From contig CM043952.1 in NCBI GenBank assembly GCA_014529385.2, positions 55,964,619 through 56,028,618 on the forward strand: a DNA stretch of 64,000 nt, written 5' to 3'. The DNA is from Adiantum capillus-veneris (Eukaryota > Streptophyta > Polypodiopsida > Polypodiales > Pteridaceae). The position numbers and the translations under genes were made by a program. Position 1 is the first letter of the stretch. Each line of letters starts with the position of its first letter. Below the pieces are notes generated by a model, which was not told the DNA's origin, searched no databases, and was given only the letters and a program-made list of their open reading frames with translations. Below, piece by piece: positions 13,301 through 25,300 of this stretch.

Positions 13301-16300
13301 TGTTTCGAAGCTCCAGGAGGCAGCTCACCTCTCATCTTCGGAAGCACCCTCTCTAGCTACACCCCCTGACCCGGTCAGAGAAGTCAACCTGGGAGATGCT
13401 GACTGACAACCCTCATCACGTACTCTTAGCAGCTTGGTTATGGGAGCATCCCGCATTACTCAATCAGGCAGTGTCTTTCATACACTCTTTTAAAGATGTT
13501 TTTGCCTGGTCCTACAAGGATTTGTTCGAGGGGATCCTACCAGAATTGGGTGTCCACACTATACCTCTGGTTGAAGGGGCTAAGCCTGTAAGAGGCCGAG
13601 CTTACAAGCTCAACCCGAAGTATGCTGAGGCGGTCAAGTCAGAGTTAGAAAAAATGCAAGAGACAGGGATCATTGTACCTATGGAGCACTCTGAGTGCTT
13701 ATCACCCATGGTGATAGCGCCTAAGAAGCAGTCCAACAAAATCCGTGTGTGCGTAGATTACCGCGCTCTGAATAAGGTAACTATCTCAGATGGTTTCCTA
13801 ACACCTTTCACTGAGCGTATGCTCGAAGATGTACCAGGGCATGTATTGTACAGTTTCATGGATGGGTTTAGTGGATACAATCAGTTCGGCATCCATCGAG
13901 GTGATCAACTGAAAACGGCCTTTGTGACTCTCTGGGGTATTTTTATCTACACTAGAATGTCTTTTGGGTTGAAAAATGCTCCACCTTCTTTCAATAGGGC
14001 GGTATATCTCATCTTTTGTCCTCTACTTACGGATCATTTTCGCATTTTCATGGACGATTTTTCGACCTTCTCAGGTGCTCAATGTTCAACCCCAGTGGAA
14101 ATCCTAGAGGAACACCTCGCTTAGCTCTCTACTGTCTTCCTCAGGTGCAGAGAAGCACGCCTAAAGCTAAATCCTAACAAATGTCATTTTTTGGTTACTG
14201 AGGGCACACTTCTAGGCCATGTGGTGTCTTCTAAAGGTTTAGCGCCTGACCCAGAGTTACCACCTCCCATCAACCCAAAAGGGGTGCAGAGCTTTGTAGG
14301 CCACACAGGTATCATCGCAGGTTTATACGCATGTATGCACAGGTGGCTCAACCCCTAACCCGCCTAACCAGTGCTACTGTTTCCTTTCAATGGTCAAATG
14401 CAGAGGCTGAAGCTTTTGCATACCTTAAAAAACGCCTCACTGAAGCGCCTATCTTAGTAGCTCCCGACTGGTCTCTTACCTTTCATGTACATACAGATGC
14501 CAGTCAACTGGCTGTGGGTGCGGTGCTGACTCAGCCTAGTAAGGAGTACAACTTGGATCGCCCTGTTCACTATGCGAGTCGCCTACTCACCAAGGCAGAG
14601 CGCAACTATAGCACCACAGAAAGGGAAGGTTTAGCTATTGTGTATGCTCTGCAAAAATTTCGGCATTACTTATTAGGAGTCCACTTCACAGTTATTACTG
14701 ATCACCATGCCCTGCGATATCTGCTCAACAAGCCGCAGGTTACAGGTAGAGTATGGCGATGGCTACTCTTATTTCAAGAGTTTGATTTCGAAGTGGTACT
14801 CAGGCCCAACAAACATCATGTCCTTGCCGACCACCTTTCTCGCGTTCACACTGGTGAAGAAGCAACAAGGGTTGCTGATGACTTTCCCAATGGGAGTCTC
14901 TTTAAGGTGGATACCACTCCAGAATGGTACGGCGATGTTTTGCATCTGCTTTCTTCTGGCCTGTACCCAGAGAACGCTTCTCCACTGCAGAAAAGACGAC
15001 TGTTGCTGAAATCTAGGCCATTCACTCTGATTGGGGGCTAGCTATACAAATCAGGACAGGATGGTGTTATGAGGCGGTGTGTCTCCCCTCATGAAGTCGA
15101 GTATATTTTGGAGGATGCCCACAGTGGTCGCATTGGTGGCCATTACCCTGGTCATATTACTGCACAGAAGATTCTCCAGTGTGGCCTATGATGGCCCTAT
15201 ATTTTTCGCGATGCAATTGCCTATGTAAAGGTGTGTGATGTATGTCAGCGCTGTGGCCCTAAACGAAGCAAGCAGTCAAACCGTCCTCTGTAAGTCTCTA
15301 TGGCATGGCAGCCCTTTGAGAGATGGGGCATAGATTTTGTAGGTCCAATTACTCCCTCCGCCCAACCCGGCAATCGGAAGTATCTCTTGGCAGCTACAGA
15401 TCATGCAACAAAGTGGGCAGAGGTACTGGCGACAACGGACTACACTGACACTACGGTAGCCAAGTTTCTCTATGAAAATATTTTGTGCAGGTTTGGATGT
15501 CCTCTTGGAAATCACCAGTGATAGGGGTAGTCACTTTGTGAATGAAACAATTTCAACCTTGCTTTCCAACTACAAGATTTTTTACTGAAAATCTTGTTCC
15601 TATTACCCTAGAGCAAATGGGCAGGCAGAGAGCACTAATAAGGTTCTGATAGCACTCCTGCGGAAAGCATGTCATCTTCATCCCTCGACTTGGGCTCAAG
15701 CTATCCACGGTACCCTTTCGGCATATCGAACTTCTTTCAAAGCCACAACCAATCACACCCCATTTCAATTAGCTTTCGGTTTGGAAGCGATAGCACCTTT
15801 CGAATTGAACTCAGGATCTCCGCGAGTGGGCAATTCGCGGGCCAATGGACATTTGGGGTATGTATCTGTGTCTCGTCTTTTCCTTTTGGACGAAAGCCGA
15901 AGTTTGGCTTCACTGGCTCTGGAAGCAGAGCAGCTTCTTCGTAAAGCTTGGCATGATCGCCATCTCAGGAAGCCGCAAATAACGCAAGGAACACTGGTGC
16001 TACTTTATCAAGCCAAGTTTCTGAAAAAAGCAAAGAAGTTGGTCCCAGCATGGCAAGGACCATATAAGGTGATGGAGATTCTACCCTACGGAGCTGTACA
16101 ATTAGCCACCCTCGAAGGAGTTCCGTTGCCTTTAGTCAATGGATCTAGGATGAAATGCTATGATGCTTAAGCTGCCGATCAAGGGTCTAACCTGTCTACA
16201 ATCAAGTGTTGAGCTTCGCCGACTCCTGAACCTTTAAATAACTTCGGAATCACTATCTTCGGCATCCTTGCTGTTCCTTTTGGACCTATCTCATACACCC

Positions 16301-19300
16301 TCTTCTTAGACAGCTCTCCTTCTGCAGACTCTGTTGAGTTCAATGGGTTTGATTCTGGAATTGGATAAACTCTACCCTTCACTGTCTATCTTCAATCTCT
16401 GTCTGTATCCTATGTAAACGCCTTCTGTGTTGTGTGTAGGAATGATTCTAGTCTCGGGCATAACCTACCCTCCTCAACCCCGACTCAGGCCCTTTTTTTT
16501 CAAAGCACAAAATTCTTTGATTGATAACGTCTCAAGTGAAACTCAGTTCTTTTGCTATGCATAAATTCATTAGTATTCTTGAGTGGGGTATTTATGAAGG
16601 TAATGTTTTCACCAGCAAGTTTACTTCGCGTTTTATCTGCCCCGGATTCCTTTAGAGGGTTAGATGATCTCCGATTCCGGGGATCTTTCCTGCTTGTGCC
16701 TTGCTAGTCCTTGTGCCTACCTGTGTAATGCTTCTGATGTCCTTTCACTCCTTCTCTTTGCTTCTTCTTCTCTTTGCTTGTGAGTGCCTTGAAAATATCA
16801 TTATCACCTCACCTCACCCTCACCCTCACCCTCACCCTCACCCTGAAGCCTTGTTGCCCTAACTCGCCCTTTCTATCAACCAAGTGTGGTGGGTTGGCTA
16901 TGCCATTTCATTTCCCTCTTCAATAACCCTCTTCAATAGCAGCAGGTCTTGAGTTCAACTCCTGAGCTAGATCTGTAAGGTCTCTTGGATAGTTTCCTAC
17001 ACATTAAAACTCTCTTCTTCTTCTTTTCCAAACCTCTGCTGTCACCCCTCGCCCTTGCCTCTCATCTCAACCCCCTCCCCTAGCCCTCTCACTCGCCTCT
17101 CGTCCTCCCCTAGCTCCTCTCCCCCTCGGCCTCTCGTAGCCCCTAGCCCTAGCCCCTCGCCTTGCCCTCACCTCTCCCCTCCCCTCGCCCTAGCCCTAGC
17201 CCTAACCCCTCGCACTTGCCTCTCGCCTCTCGCCCTAGCCCTAGCCCTAGCCCTAACCCCTCCCCCTTGCCCTAGCCCTAGCCCTAGCCCCTCGTCCCTC
17301 ACCTCTCCCCTCGCCTCTCGCCCCTCGTTCTATCCCTTCGCCCTCGTCCTAGCCCCTCACCCTCACCCTCGCCCTTCGCCCTAGCCCTTCCCTCGCCCTA
17401 GCCCTCGGTTGCGCCCTCGCCTCTCCCCTCGCCCTCGCCCCTTTACTAGCCCTGTCACACTTGCCCTCGCCGTAGCACCTCCCCTTGTCCTCGCCTCGCC
17501 ATCTCTCCTCGTCCTTGCCCTCTTCCCCTCCTGCCGCCAGTGCATGTTAAAGCATACGTAAAACTGCTTTAATTGTTCCTTCGAAAAGCATTGCCAGCCA
17601 AAAGCAAAAAGAAACTTATATAAAATAAATCAAGAGGTGGTTCTCTTTTTGTAAGTTCCATCGCCAACAGAGGTCCTTCGATAAGCTCCATCGCCAACAG
17701 AGGTGCTTCAGTAGCTTCCATCGCCAACATCTCTTGCCATTGCCAGGCGTTCCTCTCCATCTCTAGGAGTTCCGATCTCTGAGGGCAGACGATCGCGACC
17801 TTGCTCTTGCTACAGTAAGTCTTAAGCATACAGGTTTGACCTTGGTCTTGCTTTGGTAAGACTTAAGAATACAGGTTTTTAAGCATTCATCAGTTACAGA
17901 TTCTCGGGTATATTGTATCATGATGGTTCGTACTAGGAATCGAGAGCAGCACCTACAGTTGGAGGAAGAGTCCTCTGGCTCCATTGGGGATAGCTCTGAC
18001 AATAAATCAGACTATACTCCTAGTTCAGAGCAGCTTTCAGGAGAATCTTCTGAGGAAGATTCACCCCAATCAGTCACTGCTGGCAAGGTCAGCACTCTCC
18101 AGGTGCCTCGCCCTTCTGGTGCCATTTCGAAGGTACCCTTACAAATGATATATCATTTACAGGCGCCAAACCCGGCACTAAAAGAGGAGTTCTCTCAGCA
18201 GCAAATGGTACACCTGGGTCTCCAAAGTTTGGCTTAGGCCGACTTGTCTAGCACAATCTCCACTGCCAAGCTATGCGCCCTCTTGCTTACTTTTCCAAAG
18301 CTTAATGGAATTACACTTACAGTGGAGGATATTGGACAGTCTATGGGAATTTTGAATGTGCTGGCTTCTTTGCCCGCCACCAAGACCTTCTCGAATCTCT
18401 CACCAAAAGAAACTGCAAATGCTTGCCAGGAACTGTTGCTGGACTCACTTGCAGACTATCACAGGAGTCAGCAGTTGTATTCAGTTTTACAGTATTATTT
18501 TTTACTGCGCGCACTGGAAAGAACAGGGGTTCCATCTTCTCCAGGTTCTCTAGCAATATGCGATGCTTTTTTTTGTCTCTACCACTGCCTGCCGTATCCA
18601 TTTCACCATCTGCTGTTTAAAGCGCTTCAGGACAGAGCAAAGCGTTTTCGGACTCAGCGTAAAGGGAAAGCGGAAAGGTTCAATTGCTATGCAACCCCTA
18701 TTATGTATTGGGTAGTGCAGATTATGCAGCAAAAGGCAGATGAAACAGCTGTTCTCACCCTGTAAGATGATCCAAAAGAACAAGAACAAGGCCGTTCCAA
18801 AATGGCCAAAGGGAAAGGCATCTTGCGTAAGAGGGCAAAGGTACAAAAAGATTCGTCTGAGCAGCTAGCAACACTACCCTTCTCCGAATCACAGGTCAAA
18901 ATCTCTGACGTCCATACTGCAACACCAACAGTGCGTATAACTACTTCTGTGGCCACCTCAACTTTCACACCACCTCTTGTGAGTAGTGTTGCAGTCACTA
19001 AAACACAACCTCCAGTTGTGTCGGCAGCACCACGTACTACTCTTAGTGCAGGGGCACCTAGGGATACTGCAGGGGCATCTAGCTCTGGGACACCTACATC
19101 TGAACAGCATGACAAAGATGAGAATTTTGTGCCTCAGGCCGACATAATTTTAGATGCGGACAGAAGAGCCATTTCGGCGATTATGAATGTAGCCCTCTCA
19201 TTGCAAGGTACCAATGGTCTGCATCGCGCTTGCTATGACAGTATGCAAAGGGAAGTGCACGCTCATCTTCAACGAGCGATGGATAGGGACATGTTAGTTG

Positions 19301-22300
19301 CTACGGCTCAAGATCGCATGAAAATCTTAACTCAACAGGTAGTGGACCTCAAACATACTATCCACACTCAACAGAAACAGTTAGAAGAGGCAAATGATAT
19401 GGCCGCAACAATTCAGGACCTCTCTCCTGTGGTACATAGACTGTGTCCCTCATGTGCCAAATACCAAGCTGTAGCCATTTCACAGACAGTTACAGCTACA
19501 GCTACAACTACAACCCCGGTTTCTACGCAAGTTCCTGCTATGGCAACACAGATACAGACGGACGTTTCCAAAGCCCATTCAGGGGATTCTCAAACAACAG
19601 AGAAAACAAATCCTACCAATATGGAGTCTAAGCTAGCAGAATCGGTTTCATCACAATTTCCTCGACTTGCTATGGTCCCCCCCCTCCTCCCAGTCCACAT
19701 CCTTTCCTCAGTACTTCTACAGCTTCCCTGGATTCCACCAACGTGTTCCACCCTCTCAGCCTACCCAGTCTTTTCCTGGGTTTCATCTGGGCCTCCTCGG
19801 AAACTTTGACCTGCTTTGCAAGTCAGCCACTGCTGCCAGGAAGGCTCCATCAATGTCCGAAAGCATACGGGTTCGACATTTTGAACAGGTTGCGGAAGTG
19901 ATGGACAAGATGGTCCCGTTCGCAAACTTAAACCCAGGGCTGCTCTTTGTGCCCCAGTGAGCACACCAGCAAGCTCTGCTGCTTGTTGTGGCCGAACTGA
20001 ATGTGTAGCAGGTGCTGGCTGACGGGTGGTGTTCGCTATGATTAGATTGATCTTCGGGAATGTAAACTCTTGTTGGTTTTGATTCGGCCCTGAAGATGAG
20101 GATGCCCTTTGTTTGGGACAATCTTTATTGTAGTGGTCCTTAGACCCGGACAATGTCTACAAGGAGCAGACCCTTCAGGTAAAGGACACTTACTTTGGTA
20201 ATGCCCATATTCACCGCATCTGTAGCATAAGATTGGCCGATTAGACGGACGAAACGGGGGACGAGGTGGTCGCTGCTCTTGTTGCTGCATGGAGCTGGAG
20301 GCTGAGGTGTAGAAGCTTTGGGGAACTGAGGGAGTACTAGCATGATAAAAGCTGGGGGATGCAAAGTTGTTGTGCATACCTTGCTGCATAGGGGGTGTTG
20401 TCAACAGAGGGGGCAACGGGTTTTGATGGCCTAGGGTGAGACCATGTTGGACGCAGGTGCTAGCCCTTGTTGGAGAGAAGGACCTAGACTTTGTTGTATT
20501 TTGCCGCAATCCTTTGATATAGTAACAATCCTTATCTTCGTGCCCAGATTTTTCGCAGAAGTGGCAATAAGCCTGAAGGGGACAATCCTGTGGAGGATGT
20601 CCTGGAGAGTGACAAGAGTTGCACCATACCATAGCTTTAGTCTCCTGCTGAGACCGAAGCTCTTCTAGTTCTCTCTTGATTTGATCCAAAGCCTCAAGGT
20701 GCGATGGTTTCTCTTGTCTCAGAGAGATTGATTTCTCTTCTTGGAGAGCGCGTTGTAGTTTGAGGGCTTCAAGTTCCCTGCGCAAGGAAGTCAATGGATC
20801 AGCAGGACTACCTTCCGAGAACACAGAGGGAGTATCTATGTGAGGAGAGTTGTTGAACAGCTTCCTAGCCCCCTCTATCCTAGTAGCAGCTGCGATGAAT
20901 TCCTCCAGAGTGGCGTCGGGTCGGAGGCTCTCTCGGAGTTTTTGCTGAGAGGTTTTGGGGAGCGCCTTCTCCACCCACTTCTTAACCATGAATTCACCGG
21001 GTTGCTGGGGAAGCTTGGCAACCAGAGACATGGTTTTAGTCAAAGGTCTGCAAAAGTCTCCTCTGGGTGGAGCACCATGTTGGCTTACTCATCCAACACT
21101 TTCTCTTGGTAGTCACCTGGCCTGAAAGCTGCACAGAACTGTTGTCTTAAGTCTGCCCAAGTTGCAAAATGATTCTCTGCAAACTGGCTGTACCATTTGT
21201 CCGCTAAGCCGTCCAAGGTGGATGGAAAAAGTACCAGATAAGCATCTTCTCTGTTAAGACCACGTCCTCTACAGAGAGATACGAACTTCCGTGCATGGTT
21301 GTCAGCATCTTCTAAAGAGAGTCCTTTGAAGGTGGAGAACTTGATGTTTACCTTGGCCAAGACACTAGCCAACGCCTCCATGGCCCCTTGTTGAGCCTGT
21401 TGCTCAATAGCCCGCTGTAGCAGAATAGGAGAGAGCTTTGCTGGAGAAGGTGATCCGGAAGATGTGGAACCGGATAAGGAATGGGGGATGTCGTATGTGG
21501 AGGTATGGGTGATGAGGTTAATGGACTTCTACTAGATACCACAGGTGGTTTTTTTTCTAGTACTTAAGAGGGCTCAGTAGTGCGCTTTGACGCTCGACTG
21601 ACCGCCTTGTATGTGTCATGCAGTGACCACCAATTCAACCTAGCTTTGGGCAAGAAGACTCCAACTGTGGCTAAACAACACGGGTCTAAACCAGGACAAG
21701 TGAGGATAGTGACTAGACTACCTTGTCCAGGACAAGTGACTAGACCACGTAGCTGGGAGGACGAGGAGGACTGGACCAGGGCGAGGTCTAGACCAGGACC
21801 CGGGACGAGGACGAGGTTTGGTTGGACCAGGGCGAGAGAGGACCAGACCAGCAGACTATCTACAAAGTGCAAGCAAGTGTGCGGAGCTATTTAACAACCA
21901 ATTAGCTTCACGATTTGTATCTCAACAAGAGTGAGACTTCCTTTGAGGTCCCACCGTGATTGCCAAAATGAGAGCACGTCTTCACCATACGGGCACATCT
22001 GAGCCTCGACACCCCCATTGTAGCTGTGAGTCCTGGGCTGGAGCTGAGTGTGCTGCCACGCCAGAGTCTGTATCAGTCTTTGAGATAGTCGAGTCATATG
22101 TTCTGGTCTGCCGTTGCGTCTTTGTGAGCTCTGTTGATTACACCTATCATTGGAAAACTTCGTTTGCATTATCAGGGGCGTTTAGGGCAGGATGCCTTTT
22201 ACATCATGCCTTTGGAAGGGTGTGACGTCCTCCTTGGAATTCTTTGGTACCATAAGAACAACGCCCTGGTCGACTATCGGGCCAAGAAAATGACTTTGAC

Positions 22301-25300
22301 CGTAGGAAAATTGTACTTGATGTAAAATTGAAGGGCGAGTCCGTCCTTATTGTATCGGCTTTGGCCATTTCAAAATTAATGAAATCTAGTCTTTTTGTTT
22401 ACTCAATCTATTTGAAAGAATTGAATGATGAACAACAAACGAACATGTCTGAATTGGACAAAGAACGACAAGAATTTCTGCATACATATGCTAATTGTTT
22501 CTTCAAACGCCTACAAGGCGAGTTACCTCCATCTCGTCTTGAGGACCACACTATTGATCTGATCCTTGGAACCTCACCATCGAAGCGGCCACTGACCATG
22601 TTAGCCGAGCCCAGAATGAAGAAATCATGAACCAAGTGAAAGACCACCTTGAAAAGTCTCATCTAGCCTAGTACTTGACCTTACTGTTCTCCGGTTTTAT
22701 TAATACTAAAGAAAGACGGATCTTGGGGGGGCAACAGCAGCGAGCGCGTTCGCTTCAATTTCGGAATGAATTTGGACTCTTCTTCATGTCTATGCATCCA
22801 AAAACTGGGGTTGGAAGGTCCAAAATAGGCTAGAGCACCTTTTGCATCCAAGTCTTCTTGTATGGGCCCCTCTTTGTATGATCCCAATCGTTAGGCCGAT
22901 TTGCAACCTGTTTAGAAATGATCTTACATATCATGCCATTCACTTTTTCTACCAATTCATTGCATTGAGGATAGTATGGCGTGGATTGCAAGTGTTTCGC
23001 TTTTATAACCTTCTCAAGAGATCATTCAGAAGATTAGCCCTAAAACCTGGTCCTCTATCTGACAAGGTTTCCAAGGGCGTTCCAAATCTACTACAAATAT
23101 TATCAAAAATGAATTTTGATACCTCTTCAACAGTGATTCGGGTTGTGCTTGTTGCTTCTGTCTATCGAGTCATGTAGTCAACACCCATGATGATGAAGAC
23201 TTTCCCTGAAGAAGTGCGTGGTAGGGGGCCTATTGCATTCACACCGCATTTTTCAAAAGGGCCATAGGACATTATTGGGACTCGAGGCTCGTATGTTAGT
23301 CTTTTATCCCCGGCAATTTGGCACTGCTTGCATGCCTTACACCAATGTTGGACATACGATGTAGGCTTGGCCAAATAAATCCTCCTTGTAAAATCTTCCT
23401 ACTTGTAAAAATGACCACCACAGACATCATCATGACATGAAAGAAGAATTTTCTCTATCTCCTTTACACTTGGTACTCTCCTTAAGAACAAATCTTTCCC
23501 TATGCGATACAAGTCATCTCCAATTAATTGGTAAGGTATGACCTTAACTAGTGTATGCTTTTGCACCTTATCTAAGTGTTTGGGGTACTCACCTGCATGT
23601 AGGAAGAAATAATATCTTTTAGCTCCTCTTGACTTTGATACTTGTGTTCATAAAGTTTCACACCTCCTACTACCATTTGAAGCTTTTTATTTACAAGCAA
23701 GACTACTTCCTTGTTGTGGGTTCTCACAACATGTTCTATCTGTGTAGCTTCAAAACCCTTTATCAAGGCTCTTACACATTTAAGCCACTCAAACAATGTA
23801 CGATTCTTGCACTTCTAAGTCCCTTGGATTTGCCCTATCACTAGCAAAGAATTACCTTTTATAATAAGCTTTTGTATGGCTAATTCTTTGTATTCTTCTA
23901 ATTCAAGGGTTAAAGGAGTATACTCGGCCTCATTGTTAGAATGAACATTTGGCAGGGTGATATCTTTCTTGACCATTACCTCCTTTTGTGGGTTCAAAAT
24001 GATGATTCCGCTGCTGCTTTATTGTGTTGGCGATGGTAAGCCCCGTCAAAGCACAAAGTATGGGCATTGTCAATTTCCTTCTCTTTGAGTTGTTTTGAGC
24101 CTTCCTCTCTTTGCAATTGCGATCCTTTCCTTTCTCTCACTTTGTCGGTGAGAATGTCTGCAAGACCTGCTCTTGTGCTATCTGCTACAAGGAAAGTGTA
24201 TTCAAATTCCTGAAGCTCAAGCACCCACTTGGCTATTCTAGATGAGGAATGGTGCAGGAAAAATGTATTATCGAAACTTTCTCACAACAAACAAGATTGC
24301 AAATACCACTTTTTTAATGTTAGTATATCACTTTTTTGTAGGCGCATCACTTTTCTTGCAAAATAGACTGGCCTCATGTATGATGTTTTAGGGTCCTTTT
24401 GCATCAAAACAACACCGATTGCTTCCAAACCTACACTTGGAATGACATAGTAGGTGCCCTTTGGATCTGCTGGCATTATGGTTGGAAGATAGCTAAGCAT
24501 GCCGTTTACTTCCTCAAAACATGTATGTTCCTCTCTCCGTTCGTATGTAGATTGGTTTGCCAACCTATGCAAGGAAGCAATGGCTTCTACTAGAAGATGA
24601 ATGGAGCAAGACATGTATCTCACTTCGTGGTTGAAGGTCATCAAATCCTTGGTTGTTTATGGTGGATATAATGACAAAAGGGCCTCTACTTTAGAGGGAT
24701 CCACTTGAATGCCTTCTGAAGAAACCATATGGCCTAGTAAAACAACTTGAGATTCACCAATATGACACTTCTCTGGGTTGAGCTGTCCCCCAAATTGATG
24801 AAGCCTCTTTAAGCCCCTCTTCAACCTTTTGGCAATAAAGTGATCTACAACTATAAATACAAAAGCATCCATGTAGACTTTAATGGATTTTCCAAAGAAT
24901 GGTTGAAATACAAAGATCGTGAATCTCATGAAAGTGCTAGGAGCATTGGTAAGCCCAAATGGCATCACTCTAAATGCAAAACATTCCCAAGGTGTGATGA
25001 AAGTGGTTTTAAGTTGGTCTGCTTCCGCTATTCTAATTTGAAAAGATCCTGAATACCTATCACACACAGTGTAGCGTTCATGATCCGCTACCTCATTCAA
25101 AATTTTGCCTTGGAAAAGGAGAGGGAAGTGGTCCCTTTTTGTTGCGGCATTGAGGGATTTGTATTCCACACAAACCTTCCACTTACCATTCTTCTTGGGT
25201 GTGACTATAATTGGTGATACCCATTTGGAGTTGGATACTGGATAGATGAAACTGGCCTTCAAAAATTGATTCACTTCTTGTAAGAGAGCCTTTTGTTGCA

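Larger units (their letters stand above)
9533..16170 (+). mobile_element. Ty3 LTR retrotransposon family A, 5' LTR plus gag-pol, decayed
   Basis: A 5' LTR (9533-10096) is followed by gag, protease, reverse transcriptase, RNase H and integrase in the Ty3 order on the + strand. A primer-site-like TTTTGGCGATCACAGTGGGA follows the LTR at 10097 and resembles the TTTGGCGCC-type sites of Tat-like elements. No 3' LTR is found after integrase. Several stops, frameshifts and an Asp-to-Asn change in protease make it inactive. A related gag lies inverted at 19790-21971. Confidence 0.9.

Noticed and set aside
17041-17535. Interstitial telomere
   Set aside because: Units mix CCCTAG, CCCTAA and CCTCGCC irregularly and lack the plant CCCTAAA unit; a C-rich minisatellite is a better description.
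9533-22139. Reading 9533-22139 as a single complete element with two LTRs
   Set aside because: The + strand LTR piece at 21972 is only 168 bp and is joined to antisense gag, so it cannot be the ordinary 3' LTR without assuming rearrangement.
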